The notes below the pieces were generated by a model, which saw only the letters and a list, made by a program, of their open reading frames with translations, did no database searches and was not told where the DNA came from. A stretch of DNA of 38,995 nt from positions 1 through 38,995 of the forward strand of contig CALDKD010000019.1 in assembly GCA_937898885.1 (NCBI GenBank), read 5' to 3'. The position numbers and the translations under genes are program-made. The DNA comes from an uncultured Bacteroidales bacterium (GTDB lineage: Bacteria; Bacteroidota; Bacteroidia; Bacteroidales; Bacteroidaceae). This document shows, piece after piece, positions 6,709 through 15,088 of the stretch; the first letter of the stretch is position 1, and each line of letters opens with the position of its first letter.

Positions 6709-7797
6709 TCAAGCATCATCAACTGAATCCAGTTTCAGTTTATCGCTGTCGTCCCTGCGGTCAAAATACTGTTTGCGAAGAGGATTGCGATGAATATAAT
6801 CCTCGTTTCTGCGTGAGCGGAAAATGTCAATTGCAGAATAGACGGCCTGACGGAAAGAAGCTTCGGATGCGACGCCTTGCCCGGCTATATCAAATGCGGT
6901 ACCGTGATCTGGCGAAGTGCGTACGACAGGGAGGCCTGCCGTAAAATTCACGCCCTCCTCCATTGCCAAAGCCTTCAATGGGATGAGTCCCTGATCGTGA
7001 TACATTGCAAGAACGGCATCAAACTTCTTGTAATCACCAGAGCCGAAGAAGCCATCCGCCGGGAAAGGACCAAAACACTTGACCCCTTCCTCTGACATTT
7101 CCTGAATGGCTGGGATGATGTGCTCTGTCTCTTCAGTGCCAAGCAGGCCATTGTCTCCTGCGTGAGGATTAAGCGCCAGCACCGCGATTCTTGGTATCTC
7201 TATACGGAAATCGCGCCTGAGGGAGTTGTTCAATGTAGCAATTCGTTCTTTTATCAAATCTTTATTGATAAGAGAGGCTACTTTTGACACCGGCTCGTGT
7301 ACTGTAACCAGAGCCACCCTCAGAGAGTCATTCATCAGAATCATCAAAGCCTTGGCACCATTGCCAAGCTCGTGCTCAAGATATTCGGTATGGCCGGGGA
7401 AAGTGAATTTCTCCGACTGAATGGCGCTCTTGCATATCGGAGCTGTGACAATTGCATCGATGAAGCCTTTCCGATACTCATCCACGGCGCATTCCAAAGC
7501 CTGGAATGCAGCTTTGCCGGATTCTGCGCTGACTGTGCCAAACTCCACCTTAACCTCATCGTCATTACAATTGACAAGATTCAGTCTGTCTGGCTGAGCG
7601 AACTCAGCTGAGTCAACAATATTGAAATTGGTCTCGCTCTCTATAGCCTTACGATGATACGCTGCCACCTTTGGAGAGCCATAGACTACCGGAGTGCAGA
7701 ACTCGAACATTCCATCATCCTGAAAAGTCTTGAAAATGACCTCATATCCAACACCGTTTACGTCTCCGGCGGTAATGCCAATCTTTATTCTATTCAT
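6709..7797 (-). CDS. pdxA: 4-hydroxythreonine-4-phosphate dehydrogenase PdxA
   Basis: NAD-dependent oxidation and decarboxylation of 4-phosphohydroxy-L-threonine in the DXP-dependent pathway to pyridoxal 5'-phosphate. The 362-residue protein shows the PdxA N-terminus KIGITAGDVNGVGYEV, the substrate/metal regions PGHTEYLEHELG and LNPHAGDNGLLGTEE, the metal His in MYHDQGLIPLK, and the C-terminal VVRTSPDHGTAFDIAGQG. Length is slightly above the E. coli enzyme, owing partly to a basic C-terminal tail. It starts 4 bp after the DUF4837 gene in the direction of transcription and runs into the nucleotidyltransferase region, so it shares the operon without an obvious pathway link. Paralogues act on other substrates, but the context (rlmN/DUF4837) fits the PLP gene. 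Confidence 0.92.
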   Translation of the reverse strand: MNRIKIGITAGDVNGVGYEVIFKTFQDDGMFEFCTPVVYGSPKVAAYHRKAIESETNFNIVDSAEFAQPDRLNLVNCNDDEVKVEFGTVSAESGKAAFQALECAVDEYRKGFIDAIVTAPICKSAIQSEKFTFPGHTEYLEHELGNGAKALMILMNDSLRVALVTVHEPVSKVASLINKDLIKERIATLNNSLRRDFRIEIPRIAVLALNPHAGDNGLLGTEETEHIIPAIQEMSEEGVKCFGPFPADGFFGSGDYKKFDAVLAMYHDQGLIPLKALAMEEGVNFTAGLPVVRTSPDHGTAFDIAGQGVASEASFRQAVYSAIDIFRSRRNEDYIHRNPLRKQYFDRRDDSDKLKLDSVDDA

Positions 7798-7801
7798 ATT
7801 A

Positions 7802-8863
7802 TTATTCTGGTTGAATTGTTATCTCGTCTATTCCGAAAGAGAATTTACGCTCCTCTATCTCATCAGGAAGCTGAAGTGAATAAGCCGCAGCCTCCATACG
7901 GCGCATAAGATTCCTCTTCTCATCACCTGGCGCATATACAAACGCCTCGGTCACGATCACACGTTGGTTTTTCTCATCTACACGGCCTACTGAGACGAAC
8001 GGGCCACCCATATCGTAGTCCTTCATCTCCCACAGTCCGCGTGCTATCTGCGCATACTTGCCACGCAACTCGCTGTCAATGACATCCACATACGGACGGG
8101 CGGTCTGCATATACTGACCATCGCGAGGACCAGGTATATTCTCACGCATTACAGAATCGCGTTTGTCAAAGAAGTACTCGGTAGTAAATGTGTTTGCGTC
8201 TGTATATGGGTATGAATAAACCACAATGCTCATATCGCGTGAGCCACGGTCCGTACTGGCCCAGAAGAAATCCTTTGCAGACTTGCTTTTGGTCAATTCC
8301 TGAGGAGCCCATACATCACAGTCAAACATTTCCCTGACTTTCTCCTCTATGAACAGGTTATGTTTCTTTTTGAGAAGATCTATCTCGCGGTTCATCTCGG
8401 CTTTTGTAAAGAAATCCACAATACTTGTGGAACTTTGCGCCAGAAAGCCTTTGACTGACTCAGCATCGGGAGCCTGGATTGTCATTATCATTTGAGGAGC
8501 GGAATAGACATCACGCGAGAACCTCATCTTTGGAGCTGTATATGTCCTGTCAATATTCAGAAGGATGATGTTCCTGCAATATTTAAGATTGCGGGTGAAG
8601 TTGTCCTCCGTAACCTTTGACACCTTGAACGCGCTCTCGGCCTGAGGCAGACCAGGGACATAGTCCTCCATCACATCTACAAGTGCCTGCAACGCGCCAT
8701 TTTGAAAATTCTCCGACTCTGACACAAGCAGCACCTCGTACGGTGAGCCGCTCGATGAGGGTTTCAATATTCCATTACCTCCTCCCTTGGAGTTTCCGCC
8801 ACCGCATCCGCAAAAGAGAATGACAGCAGCCATTATAGCAACAAAATTTCTCATATATATCAT
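7802..8863 (-). CDS. DUF4837 family lipoprotein
   Basis: Bacteroidota-specific envelope lipoprotein of unknown function. The 353-residue product starts MIYMRNFVAIMAAVILFCGC; the lipobox LFCG-C predicts lipidation at Cys20, followed by a Gly/Ser-rich linker. The body begins with the family-typical PSSSGSPYEVLLVSES, then GLPQAESAFKVSKV and NIILLNIDR. The ATG at 8863 lies two bases after the rlmN stop; a second in-frame ATG at 8854 (MRNFV) is equally plausible. It is co-transcribed with rlmN and pdxA. No catalytic motif is evident. Family assignment rests on overall sequence pattern and on its place next to rlmN. Confidence 0.8.
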   Translation of the reverse strand: MIYMRNFVAIMAAVILFCGCGGGNSKGGGNGILKPSSSGSPYEVLLVSESENFQNGALQALVDVMEDYVPGLPQAESAFKVSKVTEDNFTRNLKYCRNIILLNIDRTYTAPKMRFSRDVYSAPQMIMTIQAPDAESVKGFLAQSSTSIVDFFTKAEMNREIDLLKKKHNLFIEEKVREMFDCDVWAPQELTKSKSAKDFFWASTDRGSRDMSIVVYSYPYTDANTFTTEYFFDKRDSVMRENIPGPRDGQYMQTARPYVDVIDSELRGKYAQIARGLWEMKDYDMGGPFVSVGRVDEKNQRVIVTEAFVYAPGDEKRNLMRRMEAAAYSLQLPDEIEERKFSFGIDEITIQPE

Positions 8864-8865
8864 TA

Positions 8866-9912
8866 TTAATCATCAGCGTTTGTTCCAAGTTGCGCGGCTC
8901 TCTCTGTATTCAACATTCCACAGGCGGCCCAGACATCCTCTCCACGTGAGGCTCTAATAGTGGCAAACACGCCGTGTGAGGTGAGCCAGTCACGGAATGC
9001 CAGCATATTCTGCTCGGGAGATGTGGTGAGCGGACTGTCTGGAATAGCGTGGAAGCGTATCAGGTTTACCCTACAGCTAAGTCCCTCAAGGGCTTTCACC
9101 AGTTTGCGGGCATCAGCCTCTGTGTCATTTACATCCTTGAACATAGTATATTCAAAAGAGAGTCTGCGCTGATGGCTGAAATCGTACCTGCGCAGAACCT
9201 CCAGCATCTCTGTCATGGAGAACGCCTTCTCCGCCGGCACGAGTTTAAGACGTTGCTCAGGTGTAGGCGCGTGGAGGCTCACGGCAATGTGGCACTCACA
9301 GCCCTCTATCAGTTGTCTTATCTCACGGCGCAGACCGACTGTAGATATTGTAATGCGATGCGGGCTCCATCCGAACCCCCACTCTGACGTAAGGATATCG
9401 ACGACAGCCAAGACATTCTGAAGATTATCCAGAGGCTCACCCATACCCATAAACACCACATTCGTAAGACGGTCTCTCTCAGGCAAGGATATTATCTGGT
9501 TAAGTATCTCTCCCGCAGAAAGACTGTATGCGAACTTCTGGCGGCCTGTCATGCAGAACACGCAGCCCATCTTACAGCCTACCTGCGATGAGATGCAAAG
9601 CGTAGCCCTGTCTCCATCGGGAATAAAGACTGCTTCCACACTACGTCCACCTGCTACAGGGAAAAGATATTTGCGTGTACCGTCTGACGACTCAACGAAA
9701 TCTATCGGCGCGGACAAGCCTATCTGATACTTTTCATTAAGTACGGAGCGAAAGCGCAAAGAGATGTTGCTCATCTCATCTATGGTCTTGGCATACTTCC
9801 CATACAGCCAGCCAGCAATCTGTCCGGCTGCAAAGCCTGGCATACCGACCTCCGAGGCCACTTCACGCAGTTGCCTCAATGTCATTCCCACAAGATTGGT
9901 CCTCTGTTCCAT
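8866..9912 (-). CDS. rlmN: Dual-specificity 23S rRNA / tRNA adenine-C2 methyltransferase RlmN
   Basis: Radical-SAM enzyme that methylates C2 of A2503 in 23S rRNA and A37 in some tRNAs. The 348-residue protein carries the [4Fe-4S] motif CKMGCVFC, the flanking CISSQVG, the GMGEPLDN motif, and the C-terminal catalytic Cys in WAACGML. The ATG at 9912 (MEQRTNLVGMTLRQL) is chosen: it gives normal family length, and upstream in-frame sequence to 10014 has no family similarity and lies in the divergent promoter region. First gene of the minus-strand operon. It faces the glycosyltransferase gene across a 195-bp divergent intergenic region. Confidence 0.95.
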   Translation of the reverse strand: MEQRTNLVGMTLRQLREVASEVGMPGFAAGQIAGWLYGKYAKTIDEMSNISLRFRSVLNEKYQIGLSAPIDFVESSDGTRKYLFPVAGGRSVEAVFIPDGDRATLCISSQVGCKMGCVFCMTGRQKFAYSLSAGEILNQIISLPERDRLTNVVFMGMGEPLDNLQNVLAVVDILTSEWGFGWSPHRITISTVGLRREIRQLIEGCECHIAVSLHAPTPEQRLKLVPAEKAFSMTEMLEVLRRYDFSHQRRLSFEYTMFKDVNDTEADARKLVKALEGLSCRVNLIRFHAIPDSPLTTSPEQNMLAFRDWLTSHGVFATIRASRGEDVWAACGMLNTERAAQLGTNADD

Positions 9913-10044
9913 CACTAATTGACAATTCACCGGCAAAGTTCTTAATTTTTGCGGCAGTACGGAAAAAAACACCGTCTCAAAACCGTCACTGCACAAAAAA
10001 AAGCACGGAGACACGCCCTGAGCGAGGTAAATATCACGCTAACC

Positions 10045-10075
10045 TTGCAAAGGTATATAAAAATTCATATCTTTA
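10045..10075 (+). promoter_or_regulatory. Promoter of the cell-wall salvage cluster
   Basis: TTG (10045-10047), 20 bases, then TATCTTTA (10068-10075) approximates the Bacteroidota TTTG-N(19-21)-TAnnTTTG promoter, missing only the final G. It lies about 32 bases before the glycosyltransferase ATG. A small palindrome (ACCTT-GCA-AAGGT, 10042-10054) overlaps the -33 part and could be an operator. It sits in the 195-bp region (9913-10107) between divergent rlmN and the glycosyltransferase gene, where nothing else was recognised. Confidence 0.5.
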
Positions 10076-10107
10076 CAACTGAGCAAAACAGAGCATTCTT
10101 AGCCGAG

Positions 10108-11463
10108 ATGAAAAGTATTGACAACGTAGTAATTCCAAGATATGGCGCATCCACAGCCAGCGTGCGCCGCACTTTGAGCGACAAGAATCCGGAACACATT
10201 CTTATATATACAGCAGACCCCGCCGATGTCTGCGGCGTAAGCCAAGCATCGTCAGCCATGTTGGAGACAGCAGTGAATAAAGGCGCCGGATTAGTATATT
10301 CTGATTTGAGACGGAGTTCCAACGGCCAGGAAATCCTGCATCCGCTCCCAGTCTGGCAACAAGGCAGTCTGCGCGATGACTTTGATTTCGGAGCTGTACT
10401 GCTAGTCTCCAGACAAGCTGTCCAATATTATCTGCGGCAAGAGCTTCAGGAATTCAGCTACGCAGGTTTCTATCAGTTATGGCTGACAATCTCCGAGGCT
10501 TATACAATAGAACATATCGACGAGGCTCTTTACACAGCCGTTGAGTCTGATACCCGCAATTCCGGACAGAGACAGTTTGATTACGTGAATCCCCGTAACC
10601 GCGATGTGCAGATTGAGATGGAGCAAGCCTGCACTGAGCACCTCAAGCGCATTGGAGGTTGGATTGACGCATCCTGCCTCAATAGTATTGACACAGAAAA
10701 CGACGATGCCGTTTTTCAGCATACGGCATCGGTCATAATACCAGTGCGCGACAGGGTACGTACAATAAAGGACGCCGTACTGTCAGCATTATCGCAACAA
10801 GCAGAATTCAGTTTCAATGTAATAGTGGTGGACAATCACTCCACAGACGGAACCACGGAGATTCTGGACAGTCTGGCGAAAGATAATCCGCAGCTTGTGC
10901 ACATAATTCCCGAACGTACGGATTTAGGAATAGGCGGTTGTTGGAATTTAGCCATCAACGACTGCAGATGCGGCAAGTTTGCTGTCCAGCTTGACAGCGA
11001 TGACTTGTACAGCGGTTCCGACACCCTGGCACGTATTGTAGATAAATTCGCCACTGAGAAGTGCGCGATGGTTATAGGCAGCTACCGCATCTGCGACTTT
11101 CAGCTGAACACATTGCCGCCAGGCATAATAGACCATCGCGAGTGGACTGACGCGAACGGCATGAACAATGCTCTGCGCATCAATGGCCTTGGTGCTCCGA
11201 GAGCTTTCTACACCCCGCTTGCGCGCAAGATCGGTTTCCCCAATGTCAGCTACGGAGAGGATTACGCAATGGGCATAGCCATCAGCGGCAGGTACAAGAT
11301 TGGCAGGATATTCGATGAGCTTTATCTTTGTCGCCGTTGGGAGGGCAACAGTGATGCCGCGCTCAGCCCACAAAAGATCTGCGCCAACAATACGTACAAG
11401 GACTCTTTACGTACCAAGGAACTGCAAGAGCGCATAGAACGTCTTAAATCTGAAAATGTATGA
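10108..11463 (+). CDS. Two-domain family 2 glycosyltransferase
   Basis: A 451-residue protein with a C-terminal GT2 (GT-A) domain from about residue 205: VIIPVRDRVRTIKDAVLSAL, VVDNHSTDGT, the DxD-type metal site D296-S-D298-D299 (QLDSDDLYSG) and a late GEDYAMGIA that supplies the likely acidic base. The N-terminal ~200 residues look like a degenerate GT-A half (GLVYSDLRRS, FDFGAVLLVSR, QFDYVNPRNR) without a complete nucleotide site. The ATG at 10108 is chosen: it follows the promoter, and in-frame sequence upstream runs through the rlmN leader. No membrane segments. Its stop overlaps the next start (ATGA). In this cluster it may use an NDP-amino sugar, but donor and acceptor are unknown. Confidence 0.8.
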   Translation: MKSIDNVVIPRYGASTASVRRTLSDKNPEHILIYTADPADVCGVSQASSAMLETAVNKGAGLVYSDLRRSSNGQEILHPLPVWQQGSLRDDFDFGAVLLVSRQAVQYYLRQELQEFSYAGFYQLWLTISEAYTIEHIDEALYTAVESDTRNSGQRQFDYVNPRNRDVQIEMEQACTEHLKRIGGWIDASCLNSIDTENDDAVFQHTASVIIPVRDRVRTIKDAVLSALSQQAEFSFNVIVVDNHSTDGTTEILDSLAKDNPQLVHIIPERTDLGIGGCWNLAINDCRCGKFAVQLDSDDLYSGSDTLARIVDKFATEKCAMVIGSYRICDFQLNTLPPGIIDHREWTDANGMNNALRINGLGAPRAFYTPLARKIGFPNVSYGEDYAMGIAISGRYKIGRIFDELYLCRRWEGNSDAALSPQKICANNTYKDSLRTKELQERIERLKSENV

Positions 11464-13640
11464 AGGAGATACTCTCAAATCTAAGCGAATGCATTGACAA
11501 GCAGTTGGAAGCATGGCCAGAGGCAAGAAAGGCTTTCGATGCACTGAGCGAAGTCCGTACCCGTGTACTCTCCTCATCTGGTCTTACATTACAGTTCAAT
11601 CCAGCCAGGATAGGCTCCACGACTGCGAGAATAGACAGTGCCTCAATTCAAAAGCGTAGTTGTTTCCTCTGCGCTGAGAGCCGCCGCCAGGAGCAGATGT
11701 CATTTGAGCTTGGCGACGGATTTGAGCTTCTCGTGAACCCTTTCCCTATTCTGCGGGAACATTTCACCGTGACAAGCATGACTCATCAGCCTCAGTCTAT
11801 AATGTCATGCTACAAGAAAATGCTTGGCATCGCCGCAGAGCTTCCAGAGCGCTATATTGTTTTCTACAACGGCCCACGAAGCGGAGCATCAGCCCCTGAC
11901 CACCTGCATCTGCAGATAGGACTGGCAGACGGAATCCCTCTGGTAGAGAAGCTGAGAGCCAACAGACTCCCTGACAATGAACAGATAACAATAGAGCCAT
12001 TCGGCTACCCTGTGACAATTCTGCGTCATACCACACCTGAATCATTCAAAGAGTACTATGATACGCTGACCATTTTGGACGGCGAGAACGAGCCGCGGCT
12101 GAATATAATGGCAATGAATCTGAACAACGAGGTACTTTCTGTATTCATCCCACGCGGCAAGCATCGTCCAGACTGTTATTATGCCACAGGAGATAATAAG
12201 CGGCTGGTAAGTCCAGGCGCGATTGATATGTTCGGACTTGTCATAACTCCAAGACAGGATGATTTTGAGAGGCTGACAGAACGTGAGATTCTCGCCATAT
12301 ATAAAGAGGTGACTCCGAGACAGCCGGAAATTCGCGTCGGAATAATGCAGGGAGGTTCCATAAGTTTTACTCTCGATACCCCATATAGTGACGGGGAGGC
12401 TATTTTCCGCGGGGATATGGAAGTCTCGCTCAAAGGCGATGGCATACTTTGGAATGGAAAGACACTTCAAAGTCTAAGCCTGCGGCCCGATGATAATGAC
12501 GGGCGCTTCACTCTTCACGGAGTGACAATAGGCCGGGAGTTTCATTGGGAGCGGAAAGAGGACCAGACATTCCCCGGTAAGTTGGAGTTCATCGTTGACA
12601 AGGATTCCGGTTCTCTATGGGCTGTGAACACACTATCAGTAGAGGAGTATCTCAAGAGCGTTATATCATCTGAGATGAGTTCATCTGCTCCTAAGGAGTT
12701 CCTGAAAGCTCACGCCGTCATATCACGAAGCTGGGTGATGGCTCAGATATCGTCATCGCACAGAAATCGCCCCAATCTGGAAACTATTCAGACTTCAGAA
12801 AAGTCTTATAGCGAGAACGTCATTATTAAATGGTACGATCACGAGCAGCACAAGCTTTTTGACGTCTGCGCTGATGACCATTGCCAACGTTACCAGGGAT
12901 TGAGCAGGATTGACAACCCTAATGCCGTTCAGGCTGTACGCGAGACACACGCCGAGACTTTGATTTACGAAGGACATTTATGCGATGCACGTTTCAGTAA
13001 ATGCTGCGGAGGCATAAGCGAGCAGTTTGAGACTTGCTGGCAAGAGACACATAAACCGTATCTGACTCCAGTGCGCGACGCATCTTTCCGCGACAAGTCA
13101 ATACCGGATCTCACAACAGAGGCGGAGGCAGAGCGTTGGATACGATCCACCCCGCAATCATTCTGCTCAAATCCCCCGGAAGACACATTAAGGCAGGTAC
13201 TCAACAAATACGACCGTGAGACATCTCACTTCTATCGGTGGTCCGTAAGGTACGGCGTTGAGGAACTGTCCGAATTGTTTGCCCGCAAGTCTGGTCTCAA
13301 AATAGGTATGATTATGTCAATGGAGCCACTCAGACGCGGGCCATCAGGACGTATTGACCAGCTCCGGATTAACGGCGGCGAGAAGAGTGTGGTCATAGGC
13401 AAGGAGCTGGAAATAAGGAGGGTGCTATCCGAATCGCATCTCTACAGCAGCGCCTTCGTAATTGACACGGAAAGAGACGACAATGGAGACGTCACCGCAT
13501 TCGTCCTTACCGGAGCAGGATGGGGTCACGGAGTGGGCCTGTGTCAGATAGGCGCCGCTGTAATGGGCAGCAAAGGCTATACATACAAGGAGATTCTATC
13601 TCACTATTATCCTGGTACAAGACTCGGAAAATTCTATTGA
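11460..13640 (+). CDS. DUF4922 (HIT-like) - SpoIID fusion protein
   Basis: A 726-residue fusion. Residues ~1-270 are DUF4922, related to the GalT/HIT nucleotidyl-transferase/phosphorylase fold: QFNPARI, C68-F-L-C71, LVNPFPI, FYNGPRSGASAPDHLHLQ with the His motif H148-L-H150-L-Q152. Residues ~280-726 are a SpoIID/LytB domain: VEEYLKSVISSEM with E405 aligned to the catalytic Glu of SpoIID, HAVISRSWV, and the C-terminal GWGHGVGLCQIGAAVMG and LSHYYPGTRLGKFY. SpoIID proteins are lytic transglycosylases that cleave peptide-free glycan strands, normally outside the membrane. Here no signal peptide or membrane helix precedes either domain, so a cytoplasmic location is predicted. It is translationally coupled to the glycosyltransferase. 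Domain calls are firm; the joint activity is unknown. Confidence 0.87.
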   Translation: MKEILSNLSECIDKQLEAWPEARKAFDALSEVRTRVLSSSGLTLQFNPARIGSTTARIDSASIQKRSCFLCAESRRQEQMSFELGDGFELLVNPFPILREHFTVTSMTHQPQSIMSCYKKMLGIAAELPERYIVFYNGPRSGASAPDHLHLQIGLADGIPLVEKLRANRLPDNEQITIEPFGYPVTILRHTTPESFKEYYDTLTILDGENEPRLNIMAMNLNNEVLSVFIPRGKHRPDCYYATGDNKRLVSPGAIDMFGLVITPRQDDFERLTEREILAIYKEVTPRQPEIRVGIMQGGSISFTLDTPYSDGEAIFRGDMEVSLKGDGILWNGKTLQSLSLRPDDNDGRFTLHGVTIGREFHWERKEDQTFPGKLEFIVDKDSGSLWAVNTLSVEEYLKSVISSEMSSSAPKEFLKAHAVISRSWVMAQISSSHRNRPNLETIQTSEKSYSENVIIKWYDHEQHKLFDVCADDHCQRYQGLSRIDNPNAVQAVRETHAETLIYEGHLCDARFSKCCGGISEQFETCWQETHKPYLTPVRDASFRDKSIPDLTTEAEAERWIRSTPQSFCSNPPEDTLRQVLNKYDRETSHFYRWSVRYGVEELSELFARKSGLKIGMIMSMEPLRRGPSGRIDQLRINGGEKSVVIGKELEIRRVLSESHLYSSAFVIDTERDDNGDVTAFVLTGAGWGHGVGLCQIGAAVMGSKGYTYKEILSHYYPGTRLGKFY

Positions 13641-13645
13641 TTTCT

Positions 13646-15088
13646 ATGGCAGACCAGATATTGGCTACATTATATGAGAAATGGGCCGGCGGACAGCCCG
13701 AAAAGATGACACGCCTCACACCGGCGGGATCAAACCGGGAATACTGGAGACTGACGTCAGGAAGCAATACCGCCATCGGAGTGATTGGAACATCAGCCGA
13801 TGAGAACAAGGCATTCTTCTCAATTTGCCATCATCTCAGGCTCAAAGGCAACAACGTGCCGGAACTATATGCTGTCTCAAAGGACGGAAGCAGATATCTT
13901 CAGGAAGATCTGGGAGACCTCTCGCTGTTCGACGCTCTCAAGGAGTGCCGTGAGACCGGACAATATGACCATATTGCCATGGAGCTGTTGGAAAAGACAA
14001 TATGCGCGCTGCCATCACTTCAGACAGAAGGCGCCCAAGGAATGGATTTCTCCATATGCTATCCGGTAGAGTCGTTCGATCTCAGAAGCGTACTTTGGGA
14101 CCTGAACTATTTCAAATACTATTTCCTCAAGCCATCCGGCATTGAGTTTCACGAAGGACGTCTGGAAGATGATTTTGAGCGTCTGGCCGGAATCCTGCTC
14201 AGAGATGCTCCATACGACACGTTTATGTATCGCGATTTTCAGTCGCGCAATGTAATGATTCGCGACGGCAAGCCGTGGTTCATTGACTTTCAGGGAGGCC
14301 GGAGAGGGCCACTGGAATACGACATCGTATCATTTATCTGGCAGGCGCGCGCAGCCTACCCTTCTGATTTGAAGGAACATCTTGTCAACGTATATATTGA
14401 GTCGCTTCGCAGATTCAGGAACTTCAACGAGAATGATTTCAGAGAGAACCTGAGACATTTCATACTGTTCCGTACCCTTCAGGTGCTTGGCGCATACGGT
14501 TTCCGTGGAAAGTTTGAGAGAAAAGCTCATTTTCTGGCAAGTATTCCGGCTGCGATATCCAATTTGCGGGATATCCTCAACACAGGGACCGGGCGTTCAG
14601 AGTACCCATATCTGACTGATTTGCTGACTGAGATGACCAGACTTCCTGAATACAATCAAACCCTCCAGAATTCTGCGGACATACTCACTGTACGAATCAC
14701 GAGTTTCTCCTACCGCAAAGGTATCCCCGAAGACACAAGTGGAAACGGAGGAGGCTTCGTGTTCGACTGCAGGAGTATGCACAATCCAGGTCTGTACGAT
14801 GAATACAAACCTTTGGACGGCCGTGACAAACCGGTAATTGATTTTCTTGAGGCTCAAGGGGAGATCAAGAAATATCTGGACAGTGTTTACGGACTTACCG
14901 ACCCTGCGGTAGAAAAGTACTTGAAGCGTGGATTTACGAGCCTGGCCGTAAACTTCGGATGCACGGGAGGAAGGCACCGTTCCGTAAGATGCGCAGAGTC
15001 GCTGGCTGCTCACCTGCACGAACTTTTCGGAAATCAGATAAAGATAATACTCACACATCGCGAGATGAATTCTACTAAAGAGATATGA
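13646..15088 (+). CDS. AmgK-like amino-sugar kinase fused to a RapZ C-terminal domain
   Basis: A 480-residue two-domain protein. Residues ~1-340 are an aminoglycoside-phosphotransferase-fold kinase like AmgK (anomeric MurNAc/GlcNAc kinase): GSNREYWRL (nucleotide loop), YLQEDLGDLSL, YRDFQSRNVM with D197 and N202 as catalytic-loop residues (Arg instead of the usual His), and FIDFQGG with D214 as metal Asp. Residues ~350-480 match the RapZ C-terminal domain (FSYRKGIPED, FDCRSMHNPG, VNFGCTGGRHRSV at about 435-447), which in E. coli senses glucosamine-6-phosphate. The RapZ N-terminal P-loop domain is absent. The ATG at 13646 is six bases after the preceding stop; a longer frame from 13520 overlaps SpoIID and is rejected. 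Probable role: sugar-1-phosphate formation with amino-sugar feedback. Confidence 0.85.
   Translation: MADQILATLYEKWAGGQPEKMTRLTPAGSNREYWRLTSGSNTAIGVIGTSADENKAFFSICHHLRLKGNNVPELYAVSKDGSRYLQEDLGDLSLFDALKECRETGQYDHIAMELLEKTICALPSLQTEGAQGMDFSICYPVESFDLRSVLWDLNYFKYYFLKPSGIEFHEGRLEDDFERLAGILLRDAPYDTFMYRDFQSRNVMIRDGKPWFIDFQGGRRGPLEYDIVSFIWQARAAYPSDLKEHLVNVYIESLRRFRNFNENDFRENLRHFILFRTLQVLGAYGFRGKFERKAHFLASIPAAISNLRDILNTGTGRSEYPYLTDLLTEMTRLPEYNQTLQNSADILTVRITSFSYRKGIPEDTSGNGGGFVFDCRSMHNPGLYDEYKPLDGRDKPVIDFLEAQGEIKKYLDSVYGLTDPAVEKYLKRGFTSLAVNFGCTGGRHRSVRCAESLAAHLHELFGNQIKIILTHREMNSTKEI

Noticed and set aside
6680..6712. TTG start at 6712 for the nucleotidyltransferase
   Set aside because: It overlaps the pdxA stop attractively, but adds 11 residues before the nucleotide loop; ATG 6679 gives the family-typical start.
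9913..10014. N-terminal extension of RlmN to 10014
   Set aside because: The added 34 residues have no family similarity, lie in the divergent promoter region, and the ATG at 9912 gives normal length.
9949..10107. Upstream extension of the glycosyltransferase frame
   Set aside because: It would overlap the alternative rlmN leader and run through the only promoter; ATG 10108 is downstream of it.
13520..13645. Longer start for the AmgK-RapZ protein
   Set aside because: It lies inside the conserved C-terminus of SpoIID in another frame. ATG 13646, six bases after the stop, fits the operon.
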